From: Chlorops oryzae
Taxonomy: Eukaryota; Arthropoda; Insecta; Diptera; Chloropidae
Assembly (NCBI GenBank): GCA_020466095.1
Contig: CM035806.1
Span: 1,271,602 to 1,335,601 of the forward strand
Direction: 5' to 3'
Length of the DNA: 64,000 nucleotides
In this document: piece by piece, positions 1-11,600 of the stretch
How the letters are laid out: each line of letters begins with the position of its first letter
Numbering within the stretch: the first letter of the stretch is position 1
Notes under the pieces: generated by a model
What the model was told of the DNA's origin: nothing
Seen by the model: only the letters and a program-made list of their open reading frames with translations
The model's database searches: none
Translations under genes and position numbers: made by a program

Positions 1-160
1 TTCGCGAATCAAAAGTTTTTCAATCGAAGGCAGGTTAGTGGTTCGTGAACTTACTTATTAGACCCCTGGGGGGTTCGAAACTCCATTCGAGACTATCCAT
101 TCAATCAATAAGGTCATAGCTGAAAATGTTTTTAAGAAAAATTAAACATTTTCTTCGAAC

Positions 161-166
161 TTTATT
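161..166 (-). terminator. Poly(A) signal of ODC copy A
   Basis: AATAAA on the minus strand, about 24 bases after the TAA stop of copy A. The same hexamer lies at the same place after copies B and C, so the 3' UTR is probably very short. Confidence 0.6.
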
Positions 167-189
167 GATTTTTTTTTTAAGTCAGTCAG

Positions 190-3100
190 TCAGTTGTTAG
201 TTTTGTTCTCTTCACATTTCATAAAATGCAATGTTCTCGGCAATGTGAAGCCATTGAATGGACTGGCAACCGGAATGGTGTAAGCACCCATGTTCGGGAA
301 CGCAAGGTAATCGCCGCAAGATAAATTCGGCAAGTAAAGATTCTCAACGATCTGTTGGGGAAATTTTTGAAGCGAATCCAATATTTAATCGACCTTTAAA
401 AAGCCTTCAAAAAAAAAAAAATAGGAGAAACTATGTGTACTACAAACCTTATCTAAAGCATCACAGGTTGGTCCCCAAATAAGTGTTTTGAATTTTGGAA
501 GATTTTCATCATCGTTCACATCCTGCAAAGCGAATATTTGAGAGTCCAAAATAAAAAAAAAAATATTGTTAAAAAAAGTTAAATGGATTAACTTACCAGC
601 AAATGTTGCACAGTAACCTGTTGATGATCATATAAAATGCAATTGAAACAACCATAGACTCCATCGTTGACGTAATACATTTTAGTGTCCAATTTGCCTG
701 CCGTCCGGACCTCGCGTTTCGCATGAATCTTACAAATTAACGTGTAGACGGCTTCAACAAAAAAACGCCCCGGCTCGGATATGATTTCGATTTTCTCATC
801 GGGAAAATGACGTTGCAACGATTTATCAATAATGTTGGCAATCTGAAATTGATCGATATTCGATAAAAGCATTTGACAGTCCTTCCGGCCCGCTCCTCGC
901 TTGTACGTACTTGAATGAATTGCTCATCGTTGCTCCCCGGAAATCCACCGCCAATATCGAGAACATTCATGTCAAAGCCAAGAAATTTTCCAAATTTAAA
1001 AATATTTGCAGCCATTGTGATTGCGCGATGGTAGGCCTGGAAATCACCACAACCGGAGCCCACGTGAAAGCTTACGCCAGTGACCTAAAGTTTTTGAGTA
1101 AAAAAAAAAAAATTATCTACCAATCATTCAAAAGGGATTATTCTGAAAGCGATGACAAGTTTTCTTTGAAAGTGAAAAATTTTAAGAATTTTGGCGCTAA
1201 CATTTTTTCAAAACAACCAATTACAACTAGTCTAGTTTGGGTATAGTTTCGAACTGGTCCAAAGGGACAATTTGTATTCAGTTTTTTGAAAAAATTATAG
1301 CACCAAAATTCTTAGAATTTTTTACTTATTCTATATATAAACTTTCATCGAAATCGGACTCATGAATTTTTCAAACAACCAATTACAACTAGTCTAGTTC
1401 GGGTATAGTTTCAAACTGGTCCAAAAGGGACTAGTTGTAATCAGTTTTTCAAAAAAATGTCAGCGCCAAAATTCTTAGAATGTTTCAGTTATTCTATATA
1501 TAAATTTTCATCGAAATCGGACTCATGAATTTTTCAAACAACCGATTATAGCTAGTCTAGTTTGGGTCTTGTTTCGAACTGGTCCAAAAGGGACTAGTTC
1601 TAATCAGTTTTTTTTTTTATTTTAGGATCAAAATTCTTAGAATTTTTCACTTATTCTATATATAAATTTTCATCGAAATCGGACTCATGAATTTTTCAAA
1701 CAACCGATTATAGCTAGTCTAGTTTGGGTCTTGTTTCGAACTGGTCCAAAAGGGACTAGTTCTAATCAGTTTTTTTTTTATTTTAGGATCAAAATTCTTA
1801 GAACTTTTCACTTATTCTATATATAAATTTTCATCGAAATCGGACTCATGAATTTTTCAAACAACCGATTATAGCTAGTCTAGTTTGGGTCTTGTTTCGA
1901 ACTGGTCCAAAAGGGACTAGTTGTAATCAGTTTTTTTTTTATTTTAGGATCAAAATTCTTAGAATTTTTCACTTATTCTATATATAAATTTTCATCGAAA
2001 TCGGACTCATGAATTTTTCAAACAACCGATTATAGCTAGTCTAGTTTGGGTCTTGTTTCGAACTGGTCCAAAAGGGACTAGTTGTAATCAGTTTTTTTTT
2101 TATTTTAGGATCAAAATTCTTAGAATTTTTCACTTAGTCTATATATAAATTTTCATCGAAATCGGACTCATGAATTTTTCAAACAACCGATTATAGCTAG
2201 TCTAGTTTGGGTCTTGTTTCGAACTGGTCCAAAAGGGACTAGTTGTAATCAGTTTTTTTTTTTATTTTAGGATCAAAATTCTTAGAATTTTTCACTTATT
2301 CTATATATAAATTTTCATCGAAATCGGACGTCATGAATTTTTCGGATATTTTGGATTTTTGGTCCAAACTCTCTAAACGTCTTCTTGCCCCCCAAATTTG
2401 TTTTCGGTTAATGTCTTATAATTGCTCAATATAGGTAACACTGTGGCAAATATAAGCGCTACCAAAGCACTGTTTCTCTCGCTACGCCCTTGAGTCTGTA
2501 GCCACAAGAAAAAAAATCATCTTCAATAGAAGATTTCTGACTGCAGTCATAGAGATATATACTTAACTGTCGAATATCTCTTTTATTCTGGAGGAAATTT
2601 ACCATCCCAGCAGTTATTTGTAACCGATGGTAATGCAAAGGGCAATGGAAAAGGCTTACAATTTATGCATTCCGGAATGCCGTATTTTGAACACGGCGAT
2701 GTCCTATCGAATGTAATGCATGACTATTTGCATTACCATCGTGGGCAAATAATTGCTGGGATGGTAATGGGAAAAGTTATCGAAAAGATAGGTATGCTTT
2801 TGTAATTTGCTATTATCTACTTGCAGGCCCGTAGAGAGAAATTCGGGGCCCGGGGGATTCTTTTCCGGGGTTCTCACAGAAATGTGCGACCAAAAAAAAA
2901 AAAAAAAGCCCGGGCCCGGAAAATCCCCCTTTTCCACCCACCTCTCTACAGGCCTGTATATTTGAGCTCTCAAGTAATGCTTTAGAAGTATGTAACGCTT
3001 TGCTTTCGCCATGAACACATTACCTTTTCGATTACCTCTCCATGCAAATTTACATAATTTACTTTGCATTCCAATTTTGCATTCCTATTTCATCGATGAA

Positions 3101-6100
3101 AAAATGCATTCCTCATATTCCACAGAAGGGCATAGCGTAGGGTGGGGCTAGTTTATCGTATAGCAGATCGAAATCAGTGCTCGGACTTTTAACACTTTTT
3201 TCACTTTATACCTTTTCTACCACGCTAGGTCCAAATCTACCACCTTTTTTTTTTTTTTTACTTATTTATGCATTTGTTTTATTTATTTTATGATCATTTA
3301 GAATAATTGAGAACATAAGAAATGTGGTTCATTGTTATGTATTATATTATTGAAAAATATGTTGGCAGCTTCCTATTGTCAAGAATGTTGTCAAGAATGG
3401 CAGTATTGACGCTTAACGACATCCAATAAATATTGACACATTTTTTTATAATAAGAGAAAATACCTAAAAACATGTAAGTTTCCCAATTTTCTACATGAT
3501 CAGATGTGATATTTTGTATTACTATTTTAAACAATTTTAAATCTACCACTTTTTATATAAATCTACCACTTCTTCTTTAAAAATCTACCACCTTTAAAAA
3601 TTTTTAAGTCCGAGCACTGATCGCAATATCTCGAAAAAAATTCACCGCAAGTGAAAACATGATATCTATTAGCGAAAATAAGGTGCCTCGGGAGGGCATC
3701 TCATCGCCTGTGTGGCGAGTTGAGAAGGCTTGACTTTTGGCATTCAAACAGCTGCAGCTCTAAAATCCAACTTATTGCACAAGAAGATAATATCTATAGG
3801 CATTTTATGAAGGGATAAATTACTAATCCACCAAGATGAATAAGAACTCATTTGCTCAACTAACACCGTCCTAACTTACACTCAGAAAATTATTGAGATC
3901 TAAAAATAAGAAAAAAAATCTAGAAGCTAGAATGTGAAATTCTTTTTTTTTCAATCTTAAATTACTATAAACAAGATTTAAGGATCTTGATTTTAAGAAT
4001 GAATACTCGATTTAAGAACAAAACTCTAGAAACAAGAATCGCAATTTTTATTTTAAGAGAAAATTCTTAATGTATGGTCATTTTACGAAAATTCATGGAT
4101 TTTGAACCGAGTGGTATCTATAGGCCACTTAAGCCTTTTTAAAGTAAATTTAGGCCTATTTTGTTTTCCCCTGTAGTCAGTAGGTCACTCCCGATATTTG
4201 TGACATGACATAGTGTCAGTCCTTGATGACTAGCCATTTCACCTACCATATGAACAGGGGTGGGCACCAATACATTGAAGCTATTGCATGTAAGTGTGCT
4301 GCCTGCGCTTTGCTCTGCACTGAGAAAAATGTTTAGGAAATTAAAAATTTTTGAAAAAATTTAAACTTGAATGCGGCGAATAACAGTCAAGGCGGAAAAC
4401 AAATAATTTCATACACAAAACTATGCAAAGCATGCTACGTTAAAAACTTTTCGCTTTTTTTTTTTTTAGAATGTAGCTACAGCCTTTTATGATTGGTTAA
4501 TATTCTCTCACTGACAAATTTTTCGTTCTCTTCTCTGTCGCTGCTTTTTGCGTTGCTAAACAAGTTTTTACTCTCACAGCTCCATGGAGCTCTCATGCCC
4601 ACCCCGGATGTCACATGAACCTGAAAGAGTAGACAGGCCTCAGTTGACATTTCCCTATTGGCTGTCTATGATTTTCTTTGCTGTTTGCTTTAACTTCGAT
4701 AGCTCAGTGGTTTAAGCTGTGACTCGACAGTCGCGAGGTTCGGGGTTCAATGCCTGCCGGCGACGAGAATTTTTCCACCGTTTTTATACCCGACACACTC
4801 TGTGTCAAGGGAATATTGCGTTTGTGTGGTTGTGTGTAACACCCAGAACCAGTCGAGATAGATCATACAAAATATATAAAGAAATGATCAGCATCCTCAG
4901 GAGATTCGATTTAGACATGTCCGTCCGTCTGTCTGTCTGTCTGTCTGTCCGTCTGTCCGTCTATTTGTATACAGTTATCTTATCGAAGGAGTTGAGCTAT
5001 CTTGAAGAAATTTGGTATGCGTTCTAACGGGGGCATGAGTAAGAACAAGTTCGAGAATGAACCCGATCGAACCATTTTTAGGGGTACCTCCAGCACTAGG
5101 GTCTGTTATGAAAATCACAAAAACTGTTTTAAAATCGGAGATTTTCAAGATATTTTGATTAAATTTGGTATTTGAACATGTTTAAAGGCAAGTACTGTGA
5201 TCTAAAAAAATTGGAAAAGTGGGCGTGGCAGAAGGGTGTTTTTCGAAAATTGTCTCCTACACCCGAAATTCAAATGGGACTTAAACGAAAGTTGGCACTT
5301 ATGCTTCCATTGTAGCCATAAACATTCTCCAAAAAACTTTCCTAGATCGGTCCATTATTAAGGTTACCTCTAGTACTAGGGTCTGTCACAAAAATCTCAA
5401 AACTGCCTCAAAATCGGACTTTTTCCAAATATTTCAATGAAGCTTAGGATTTGGAGTGTATTTAAGATTCCGATTAGAATTCAAAAAAATTGGACAAGTG
5501 GGCGTGGCAAAGGGGTGGCTTACATAAAAAAAATTTAACAAAAGTCGGTATATTGGGCCCCTTATGGCCTTAAACACCTCTTGATATTAAAAATTATTTG
5601 AACATGTGTGTCTGTGTCGGGTATTCTATTGTCAGGCTCGCCTGACTATAACATCCTTACTTGTTTATATTAGTTTTTGTTGTTGTTCATAGTTTAGTTG
5701 TTTTTGAAGACAAAAATTTTCTCTTAAATTTAGCACGTATTTTCCCTCAGTGTATAATTTTGAATGTTTTTCACATTTCAACGATCCAAATCCTCAGTTA
5801 GGGTTGCCAACCATACTATATAATATAGTATCCTACTTTATTTCTGATCGATATACTTTATACTTTCATGGAACAATAAAGTATCCTGAAATACTTTATT
5901 TTTAATATATAAGGCAGTTTTTAACAAACATCCATTATGTAGTTCATTGAACAAAATAAATATAGTCGACACTCTCTATAACGACCTCCTCTTAAAAAAA
6001 TTTCTCTCTATAGTGAACTTCAAGGCTTTTTAGCTACATTATATTGCTTTTTTTCTCCTAACACCAAATTCTCTCGTCCACGAGTTTATTTTTCAGGTCC

Positions 6101-7358
6101 ATTTAAATTCATTATAGAGAGTTTCGACAGTTTTGAGATTGACTACATGCTCAATCACAAAAATCGCAAATTTGGCAACTTAAGTACATACTTAACTATT
6201 AAAATACATAGTTAATTATAATTTTAAAAAGGTGAAACAAATCATAGACCAACTACAATGTTCTGCAAGCATTAAAAAGTGTGCATTGAAGAACAAAAGT
6301 GTACTAACTACCAGTAAGTTACTATAGTACTTCGGTGTGAGAGATAATTTAAATTGAATTTATGGTAGTATGAAAGCATATTATTTATTTCTATATGTTA
6401 TTAAATATTTGCTATGTTCTGTTTTTTTTTTTATCAATATAAGGATGAATTTAAAAATACTTTATTTTTTAGTAAAATACTTTATTTTTGTAATTATTAA
6501 ATAAACTTATGCTTTATTTTGCCCTTAGAAAGTTGGCAACCCTATCCTCAGTAGGTACATCAGTGACTCACCTTCAGATTTAAACTTTTCGCTAGCAGCA
6601 TCAAAGCTGTGACATCATTATCAGCATCGCAGCCGAACTTATCGCCAAGTGGGCACTGCGCATCTTTAGCTTCACTTCGAAAGCGTACGATCAAGCTATT
6701 TAAATACGAAATAATTTGGAATGTTTAGAGAAACATTGAATCGTTTATTATCGCTGGACTTACTTCATATCGGGATAATTTTCGAAAATCTTGTAAATCT
6801 CGAATTCAGTGTCAACGGTACACGTTGTGATATTATTCTCTTTTGCATACTCCAGGTGGGTCATGGGCTTGCAAGGGTTCGCAAATATTATTCGATCAGG
6901 TTCAACACCAGTTTCCAGTACCTTAATTTAGAAAAAAAAGGTTTTTTTTTTTAAAGAGGAATAGTGAACAATATTCGATTCATATGTAGGTATACTTTCC
7001 CCCCTCAAACCGAACCTGTTTTATTTCATTTTTCGAGGCACAATCGAATCCGGTTCCAAGATCGGCCAAAACTTTCACTATGAGCGCATCATCGTTACAC
7101 TTTACAGCTATGGGATTTGTTCTTATAGAGATTATTAATGTGAACATTACCTTATACTTGATATATGTATGTATGTATCTCACCGTAGTAGGGTTTAATA
7201 CGAGGTAAATGCTCGCGCCACGTGTTCAACTTTGCGATCAATTTCGTCAGATCGCAGATATTCAGGGCCTCATCTATATTGTGAAGTCCGCCTTCTTTGA
7301 TAATTTCTCTCAGATTCAATTCGTTTTCGTAATAGTTTATTTCACCGAATTTATACAT
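190..7358 (-). CDS. Ornithine decarboxylase, tandem copy A
   Basis: PLP-dependent (fold III, alanine-racemase-like) decarboxylase that makes putrescine from ornithine, the first step of polyamine synthesis; expected to be a cytosolic homodimer. Eight exons, minus strand: 7358-7184, 7107-7016, 6921-6764, 6695-6572, 1084-911, 842-597, 522-448, 351-190. All introns are GT-AG and phases match, giving 401 residues (Drosophila ODCs are about this size). Landmarks: PYYAVKCND with PLP lysine at about residue 61; HVGSGC at 190-195; [12 protein letters not shown] at 264-267; [11 protein letters not shown] with Asp 313; WGPTCD with the catalytic Cys 343; MGAYT with Tyr 372. The start is the first in-frame ATG (context AAAATG); upstream in-frame codons contain no other ATG. 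Intron 4 is about 5.5 kb and full of repeats. This is the only copy with the canonical substrate-pocket Asp. It also has private changes in exon 5 (AYHR, FGKFLGF instead of AYDR, CGKLLGF). Family assignment is firm; activity is inferred. Confidence 0.93.
1160..2345. repeat. Intronic minisatellite, about 161-bp unit, 7 copies
   Basis: Tandem units in the large intron of ODC copy A, marked by AACTGGTCCAAAAGGGACTA at about 1251, 1413, 1578, 1739, 1900, 2058 and 2220 (spacing 158-164). Each unit contains an inverted pair of the type ACTAGTC ... GACTAGT, and the last five are nearly identical. Copies B and C have only two units each. Confidence 0.9.
2606..2760. mobile_element. MITE-like foldback element, CCCAGCAGTTATTTG ends (in A)
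   Basis: Starts CCCAGCAGTTATTTG and ends with the inverted CAAATAATTGCTGGG, with palindromic GGTAATGCA / TGCATTACC segments inside. In units B (10220) and C (25464) a second outer end (CTGTTGGG, ending at 10758 and 26029) follows, suggesting a larger element whose right part was lost from unit A. The insertion predates the duplication. No coding capacity. Confidence 0.65.
3175..3619. mobile_element. hAT-like MITE with 8-bp TSD (in A)
   Basis: TIR CAGTGCTCGGACTTTTAA / TTAAGTCCGAGCACTG, flanked by ATCGAAAT (3167-3174) and ATCGCAAT (3620-3627), an 8-bp target duplication with one mismatch. Unit B at 11293-11300 has the single uninterrupted ATCGCAAT, a natural empty site. The same element sits at the same site in unit C. 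The interior has repeated 'AAATCTACCAC' motifs and no open frame. TSD length and CAGTG-type ends fit the hAT superfamily. Confidence 0.8.
4693..4767 (+). other. tRNA-like sequence (SINE head or tRNA relic), in A
   Basis: Contains an A-box match TAGCTCAGTGG and a B-box-like GGGTTCAATGCC at tRNA spacing, plus an anticodon-arm-like stem GTGAC/GTCGC. The acceptor stem does not pair, so it is not a functional tRNA. Identical position in B (17385-17459) and C (28092-28166), where the B box reads GGTTCAATCCC. Confidence 0.5.
4781..5666 (+). mobile_element. DINE-1/Helentron-type nonautonomous element (in A)
   Basis: Runs from TTTTTATACCCGACACACTC to CTTACTTGTTT and includes a (GTCY)n proto-microsatellite at about 4921-4970 after the typical GATTTAGACATGTCCGTC. 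This layout is that of fly DINE-1/mini-me-like elements (known family trait). It has no real coding potential. The same insertion is in unit C (28180-29041); unit B has only a collapsed remnant at about 17472-17496. Confidence 0.65.
5799..6544. mobile_element. hAT-like MITE with exact 8-bp TSD, unit A only
   Basis: TIR TAGGGTTGCCAAC ... GTTGGCAACCCTA, flanked by TCCTCAGT at 5791-5798 and 6545-6552. Units B (about 17620) and C (about 29165) carry the single TCCTCAGT, i.e. the empty site. Nested inside, at about 5961-6132, is a smaller inverted pair (AGTCGACACTCTCTATAACG against CATTATAGAGAGTTTCGACAG), pogo/Tigger-like in style. Confidence 0.85.
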
Positions 7359-8154
7359 TTTCACTCGGATGAATGATTCAAAAATGTAAAAACACAACGT
7401 CCAACGACTCCGGGCCTCATGAATCGACTAATAATCCCATCTCAACTCTGAGTAGGTATTTTGGTCTAAGCGTTTTCTTTATCAAAATTCGAGGCTTTGA
7501 GATCATCTCTTATCATGTCATTTATTAGTTCATAAATTTTTCTTATCCTGTTGGAGTATTGCTGCTGTTCATTTTAATAAACAAATGATAGTGGAAATAT
7601 TTCATTATTTTGAAGGTAGGGTGTCCCATACTAAAGTGATTTTTTTTTTAGTAAGGTTGGTAGTGGTGAGGGGAGTTACAAGGATTTCAAGATTTTAACG
7701 GTTCTATCGATAGTTTGCATTGCAGTTTTAAGGATTTAGATCAAAGTGAAAATTTTCTTTACACTTTTGTACCTACGTACGTTAGGAGTTTAGTATGAAA
7801 AAGGGTCAAATTAACGCAAACTTTCCTTTCACAATGACCCCTTCTACTAATATTATAAAGAAAATCACTTTAGTACGGGTCTACTTAATAATGCTACGGA
7901 AGCTTTTTTTTTTTCAATTTTGAAAGATTAAGTGAATTTTGATTTTTCAAAAAACATTTCTTCAGCCGGCTGCCGAACCTAACCGAAAAAGTTTGTTGTA
8001 CACGCATAATTCGGACCCGAACCTATTATTTTCCTTTCGCGTATAGCTCGGCCTCAAACCTAACAATTGTTCTGCACAGTCATATCTAAGACACACACCG
8101 AAAATTTGCGCTGTAAAGTCCTAGCTCTGAATCGAACCTTTTGTTCCGCTGACT
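7359..8154. other. Upstream region of ODC copy A
   Basis: 5' flank of copy A, present in nearly the same form in B (18431-18855) and C (29980-30789). No open frame or recognisable element. It probably holds the 5' UTR and promoter, but I cannot point to a convincing TATA or initiator. In unit B this stretch is interrupted by the LTR retrotransposon at the sequence GTACG. Confidence 0.5.
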
Positions 8155-8459
8155 TAGAAGAAGAGGGTCAATGGGAGAGGGAGAGTGAGATAGGGTGAGT
8201 AAGAGAGGGAAAGGAAGAGAGGGTGAGTAAGAGAGGGAGAGTAAGAGTGAGAGAGGGATAGAGAGAGCAAAAGGGAGAAGTTGGGTTGGTAGGGGAGGGG
8301 GAGAGGGAGAGACGAAGAGATGGAGTGACGAAGAGACGAAGAGACGAAGAAAGAGTGAGACAAGGAGAGGGAGAGACGAAGAGACGAAGAAAGGGTGAGA
8401 CAAGGAGAGGGAGAGACGAAGAGAGGGAGAGACGAAGAGAGGGAGAGATGAGAGAGTGA
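8155..8459. repeat. Polypurine (GAGAGG)n tract at A/B junction
   Basis: About 300 bases of almost pure purine on the plus strand (GAGAGGGAGAGACGAAGAGA type). It sits exactly at the boundary between duplication units A and B. It produces Ser/Leu/Pro-rich open frames on the minus strand that are not genes. Confidence 0.95.
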
Positions 8460-8585
8460 TCAGTGGTTCGTGAACTTACTTATTAGACCCCTGGGGGGTT
8501 CGAAACTCCATTCGAGACTATCCATTCAATCAATAAGGTCATAGCTGAAAATGTTTGTAAGGAAAATAAATCATTTTCTTCGAAC

Positions 8586-8591
8586 TTTATT
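8586..8591 (-). terminator. Poly(A) signal of ODC copy B
   Basis: AATAAA on the minus strand, about 20 bases beyond the stop codon, at the position conserved in all three copies. Confidence 0.55.
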
Positions 8592-8611
8592 GATTTTTTT
8601 TAGTCAGTCAA

Positions 8612-11600
8612 TCAGTTGTTAGTTTTGTTCTCTTCACATTTCATAAAATGCAATGTTCTCGGCAATGTGAAGCCATTGAATGGACTGGCAAGCGGAATTG
8701 TGTAAGCTCCCATGTTCGGGAACGCAAGGTAATCGCCGCAAGATAAATTCGGCAAGTAAAGATTCTCAACGATCTGTTGGGGAAATTTTTGAAGCGAATC
8801 CAATATTTAATCGACCTTTAAAAAGCCTTCAAAAAAAAAAGAAAATAGGAGAAACTATGTGTACTACAAACCTTATCTACAGCATCACAAGTTGGTCCCC
8901 AAATAAGTGTTTTGAATTTTGGAAGATTTTCATCATCGTCCACATCCTGCAAAGCGAATATTTGAGAGTCTACAATAAAAAAAAAAATATTGTTTAAAAA
9001 AAATGGATTAACTTACCAGCAAATGGTGCACAGTAACCTGTTGATGTTCATATATAAGGAAATTGAAACAACCAAAGACTCCATCGTTGACGTAATACAT
9101 TTTAGTGTCCAATTTGCCTGCCGTCCGGACCTCGCGTTTCGCATGAATCTTACAAGTTAACGTGTAGACGGCTTCAACAAAAAAACGCCCCGGCTCGGAT
9201 ATGATTTGGATTTTCTCATCGGGAAAATGGCGTTGCAACGATTTATCAATAATGTTGGCAATCTGAAATTGATCGATATTCGGTAATAGCATTTGACAGT
9301 CCTTCCGGCCCGCTCCTCGCTTGTACGTACTTCAATGAATTGCTCATCGTTGCTCCCCGGAAATCCACCGCCAATATCGAGAACATTCATGTCAAAGCCA
9401 AGCAATTTTCCACATTTAAAAATATTTGCAGCCATTGTGATTGCGCGATCGTAGGCCTGGAATTCACCACAACTGGAGCCCACGTGAAAGCTTACGCCAG
9501 TGACCTAAAGTTTTTGAGTAAAAAAAAAAAAAATTATCTACCAATCATTCAAAAGGGATTATTCTGAAAGCGATGACAAGTTTTCTTTGAAAGTGAAAAA
9601 TTTTAAGAATTTTGGCGCTAAAATTTTTTCAAAACAACCAATTACAACTAGTCTAGTTTGGGTATAGTTTCGAACTGGTCCAAAGGGACAATTTGTATTC
9701 AGTTTTTTGAAAAAATTATAGCACCAAAATTCTTAGAATTTTTTACTTATTCTATATATAAACTTTCATCGAAATCGGACTCATGAATTTTTCAAACAAC
9801 CAATTACAACTAGTCTAGTTCGGGTATAGTTTCAAACTGGTCCAAAAGGGACTAGTTGTAATCAGTTTTTCAAAAAAATGTCAGCGCCAAAATTCTTAGA
9901 ATGTTTCAGTTATTCTATATATAAATTTTCATCGAAATCGGACGTCATGAATTTTTCGGATATTTTGGATTTTTGGTCCAAACTCTCTAAACGTCTTCTT
10001 GCCCCCCAAATTTTTTTTCGGTTAATGTCTTATAATTGCTCAATATAGGTAACACTGTTGAAAATATAAGCGCTACCAAAGCACTGTTTCTCTCGCTACG
10101 CCCTTGAGTCTGTAGCCACAAGAAAAAAAATCCTCTTCAATAGAAGATTTCTGACTGCAGTCATAGAGATATATACTTAACTGTCGAATATCTCTTTTAT
10201 TCTGGAGGAAATTTACCATCCCAGCAGTTATTTGTAACCGATGGTAATGCAAAGGGCAATGGAAAAGGCTTACAATTTATGCATTCCGGAATGCCGTATT
10301 TTGAACACGGCGATGTCCTATCGAATGTAATGCATGACTATTTGCATTACCATCGTGGGCAAATAATTGCTGGGATGGTAATGGGAAAAGTTATCGAAAA
10401 GATAGGTATGCTTTTGTAATTTGCTATTATCTACTTGCAGGCCCGTAGAGAGAAATTTGGGCCCGGGGGATTCTTTTCCGGGGTTCTCACAGAAATGTGC
10501 GACCAAAAAAAAAAAAAAAAAGCCCGGGCCCGGAAAATCCCCCTTTTCCACCCACCTCTCTACAGGCCTGTATATTTGAGCTCTCAAGTAATGCTTTAGA
10601 AGTATGTAACCCTTTGCTTTCGCTATGAACACATTACCTTTTCGATTAGCTCTCCATACAAATTTACATAATTTACTTTGCATTCCAATTTTGCATTCCT
10701 ATTTCATCGATGAAAAAATGCATTACTTTGGTAATGCACTACCTAATTAACTGTTGGGATGTTGCGACTACCTTGCAGGCAGCCTGTCGCCAAATGACCC
10801 CATGTCTACACTGTCGTCAGTATAGAAAAGTGAAGTAGTGAACAAAAGTCAACAGCTTTTCCAAGCGGTAGCACTAGGAAAGGTATACTGACCATGTCGA
10901 CAACGTGTCTCCAACTAGTAATTCATCGTGACCTTGTCCATGCATCGGTACTCGCGAAAGCGTACTCGTTTTGTCTACATAGTAGCTACCGACTTCAATA
11001 GCTCGTCATTAGTTCTTTGGTCTACATGTAGACATGCAATGACAACTCAATGTTAAATGTCTATAGCGCAAAGCATTGCGGTGGGTGTAGCTGCGGAGTA
11101 GTACTGTCGACGCGGTCAGTAGTGAAAGAGTATAGATTAACTTTTGTCATTTCCTGCAGGGTAGCATTTCATGAATCCTAGATTGAAGAATTGTGTGTGT
11201 GTGAGGATGAATTATTAAAGATTCGTCAGTGTTTTTCCTCATATTCCACCGAAGGGAATAGCGTAGGGCGGGGCTAGTTTATCGCATAGCAGATCGCAAT
11301 ATCTTGAAAACTATTCACCGCAAGTGAAAAGGATTGGCGAAAATGAGGTGCCTCGGGAGAGCATCTCATCGCCTGTGTGGCGAGTTGAGAAGGCTTGACT
11401 TTTGGCATTCAAACAGCTGCAGCTCTAAAATCCAACTTATTGCACAAGAAGATAATATCTATAAGCATTTTATGAAGGGATAAATTACTAATCCACCAAG
11501 ATGAATAAGAACTCATTTGCTCAACTAACACCGTCCTAACTTACACCATTGAGTAATAATATAATAGAGTAGCAATCACGAACCAAATAATTTTTCTATG

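Larger units (their letters stand above)
3878..5753. mobile_element. Possible TIR element with ACACTCAGAAAA ends (in A)
   Basis: ACACTCAGAAAATTA on the left faces an inverted TTTTCCCTCAGTGT on the right (imperfect). Inside are a tRNA-like core (4693) and a DINE-like insertion (4781). The same segment lies at 15884-17581 in B and 27272-29128 in C. The motif ACACTGAGAAAA also recurs at 4318 and throughout 42-54 kb, so the ends may belong to a dispersed short-TIR family rather than to one element of this length. Confidence 0.35.
35..8459. repeat. Tandem segmental duplication, unit A (leftmost)
   Basis: This is the first of three direct repeats of one genomic segment. Homology to units B and C begins near base 35, in front of the motif GTGGTTCGTGAACTTACTTA (also at about 8463 and 23735), and ends in the GA-rich tract near 8455. 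The unit contains ODC copy A, its long intron and its upstream region. Unlike B and C, it lacks about 500 bp after the GCATT at about 3110, and it has its own hAT-like insertion at 5799-6544. The sequence left of base 35 is unrelated to the left flanks of B and C, so the array starts here. Boundaries are by eye and good to about 10 bases. Confidence 0.88.

Noticed and set aside
2704..3069. 121-residue minus-strand frame repeated in all three units (also 10318-10683 and 25517-25954)
   Set aside because: Lies in the ODC intron over MITE sequence and a poly-A run; the reading changes between units and gives no recognisable protein.
4693..4767. Functional tRNA gene
   Set aside because: A and B boxes are present, but the acceptor stem does not pair and three copies simply follow the segmental duplication.
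6721..6954. Plus-strand frame [18 protein letters not shown] (77-88 residues, in all three units)
   Set aside because: Exactly antisense to ODC exon 3 and its splice donor; conserved because of the minus-strand gene.
8086..8403. Ser/Leu/Pro-rich minus-strand frames in the GA tracts (also 23366-23675, 30791-31060, 31287-31616)
   Set aside because: Simple-sequence artefacts at the duplication junctions.
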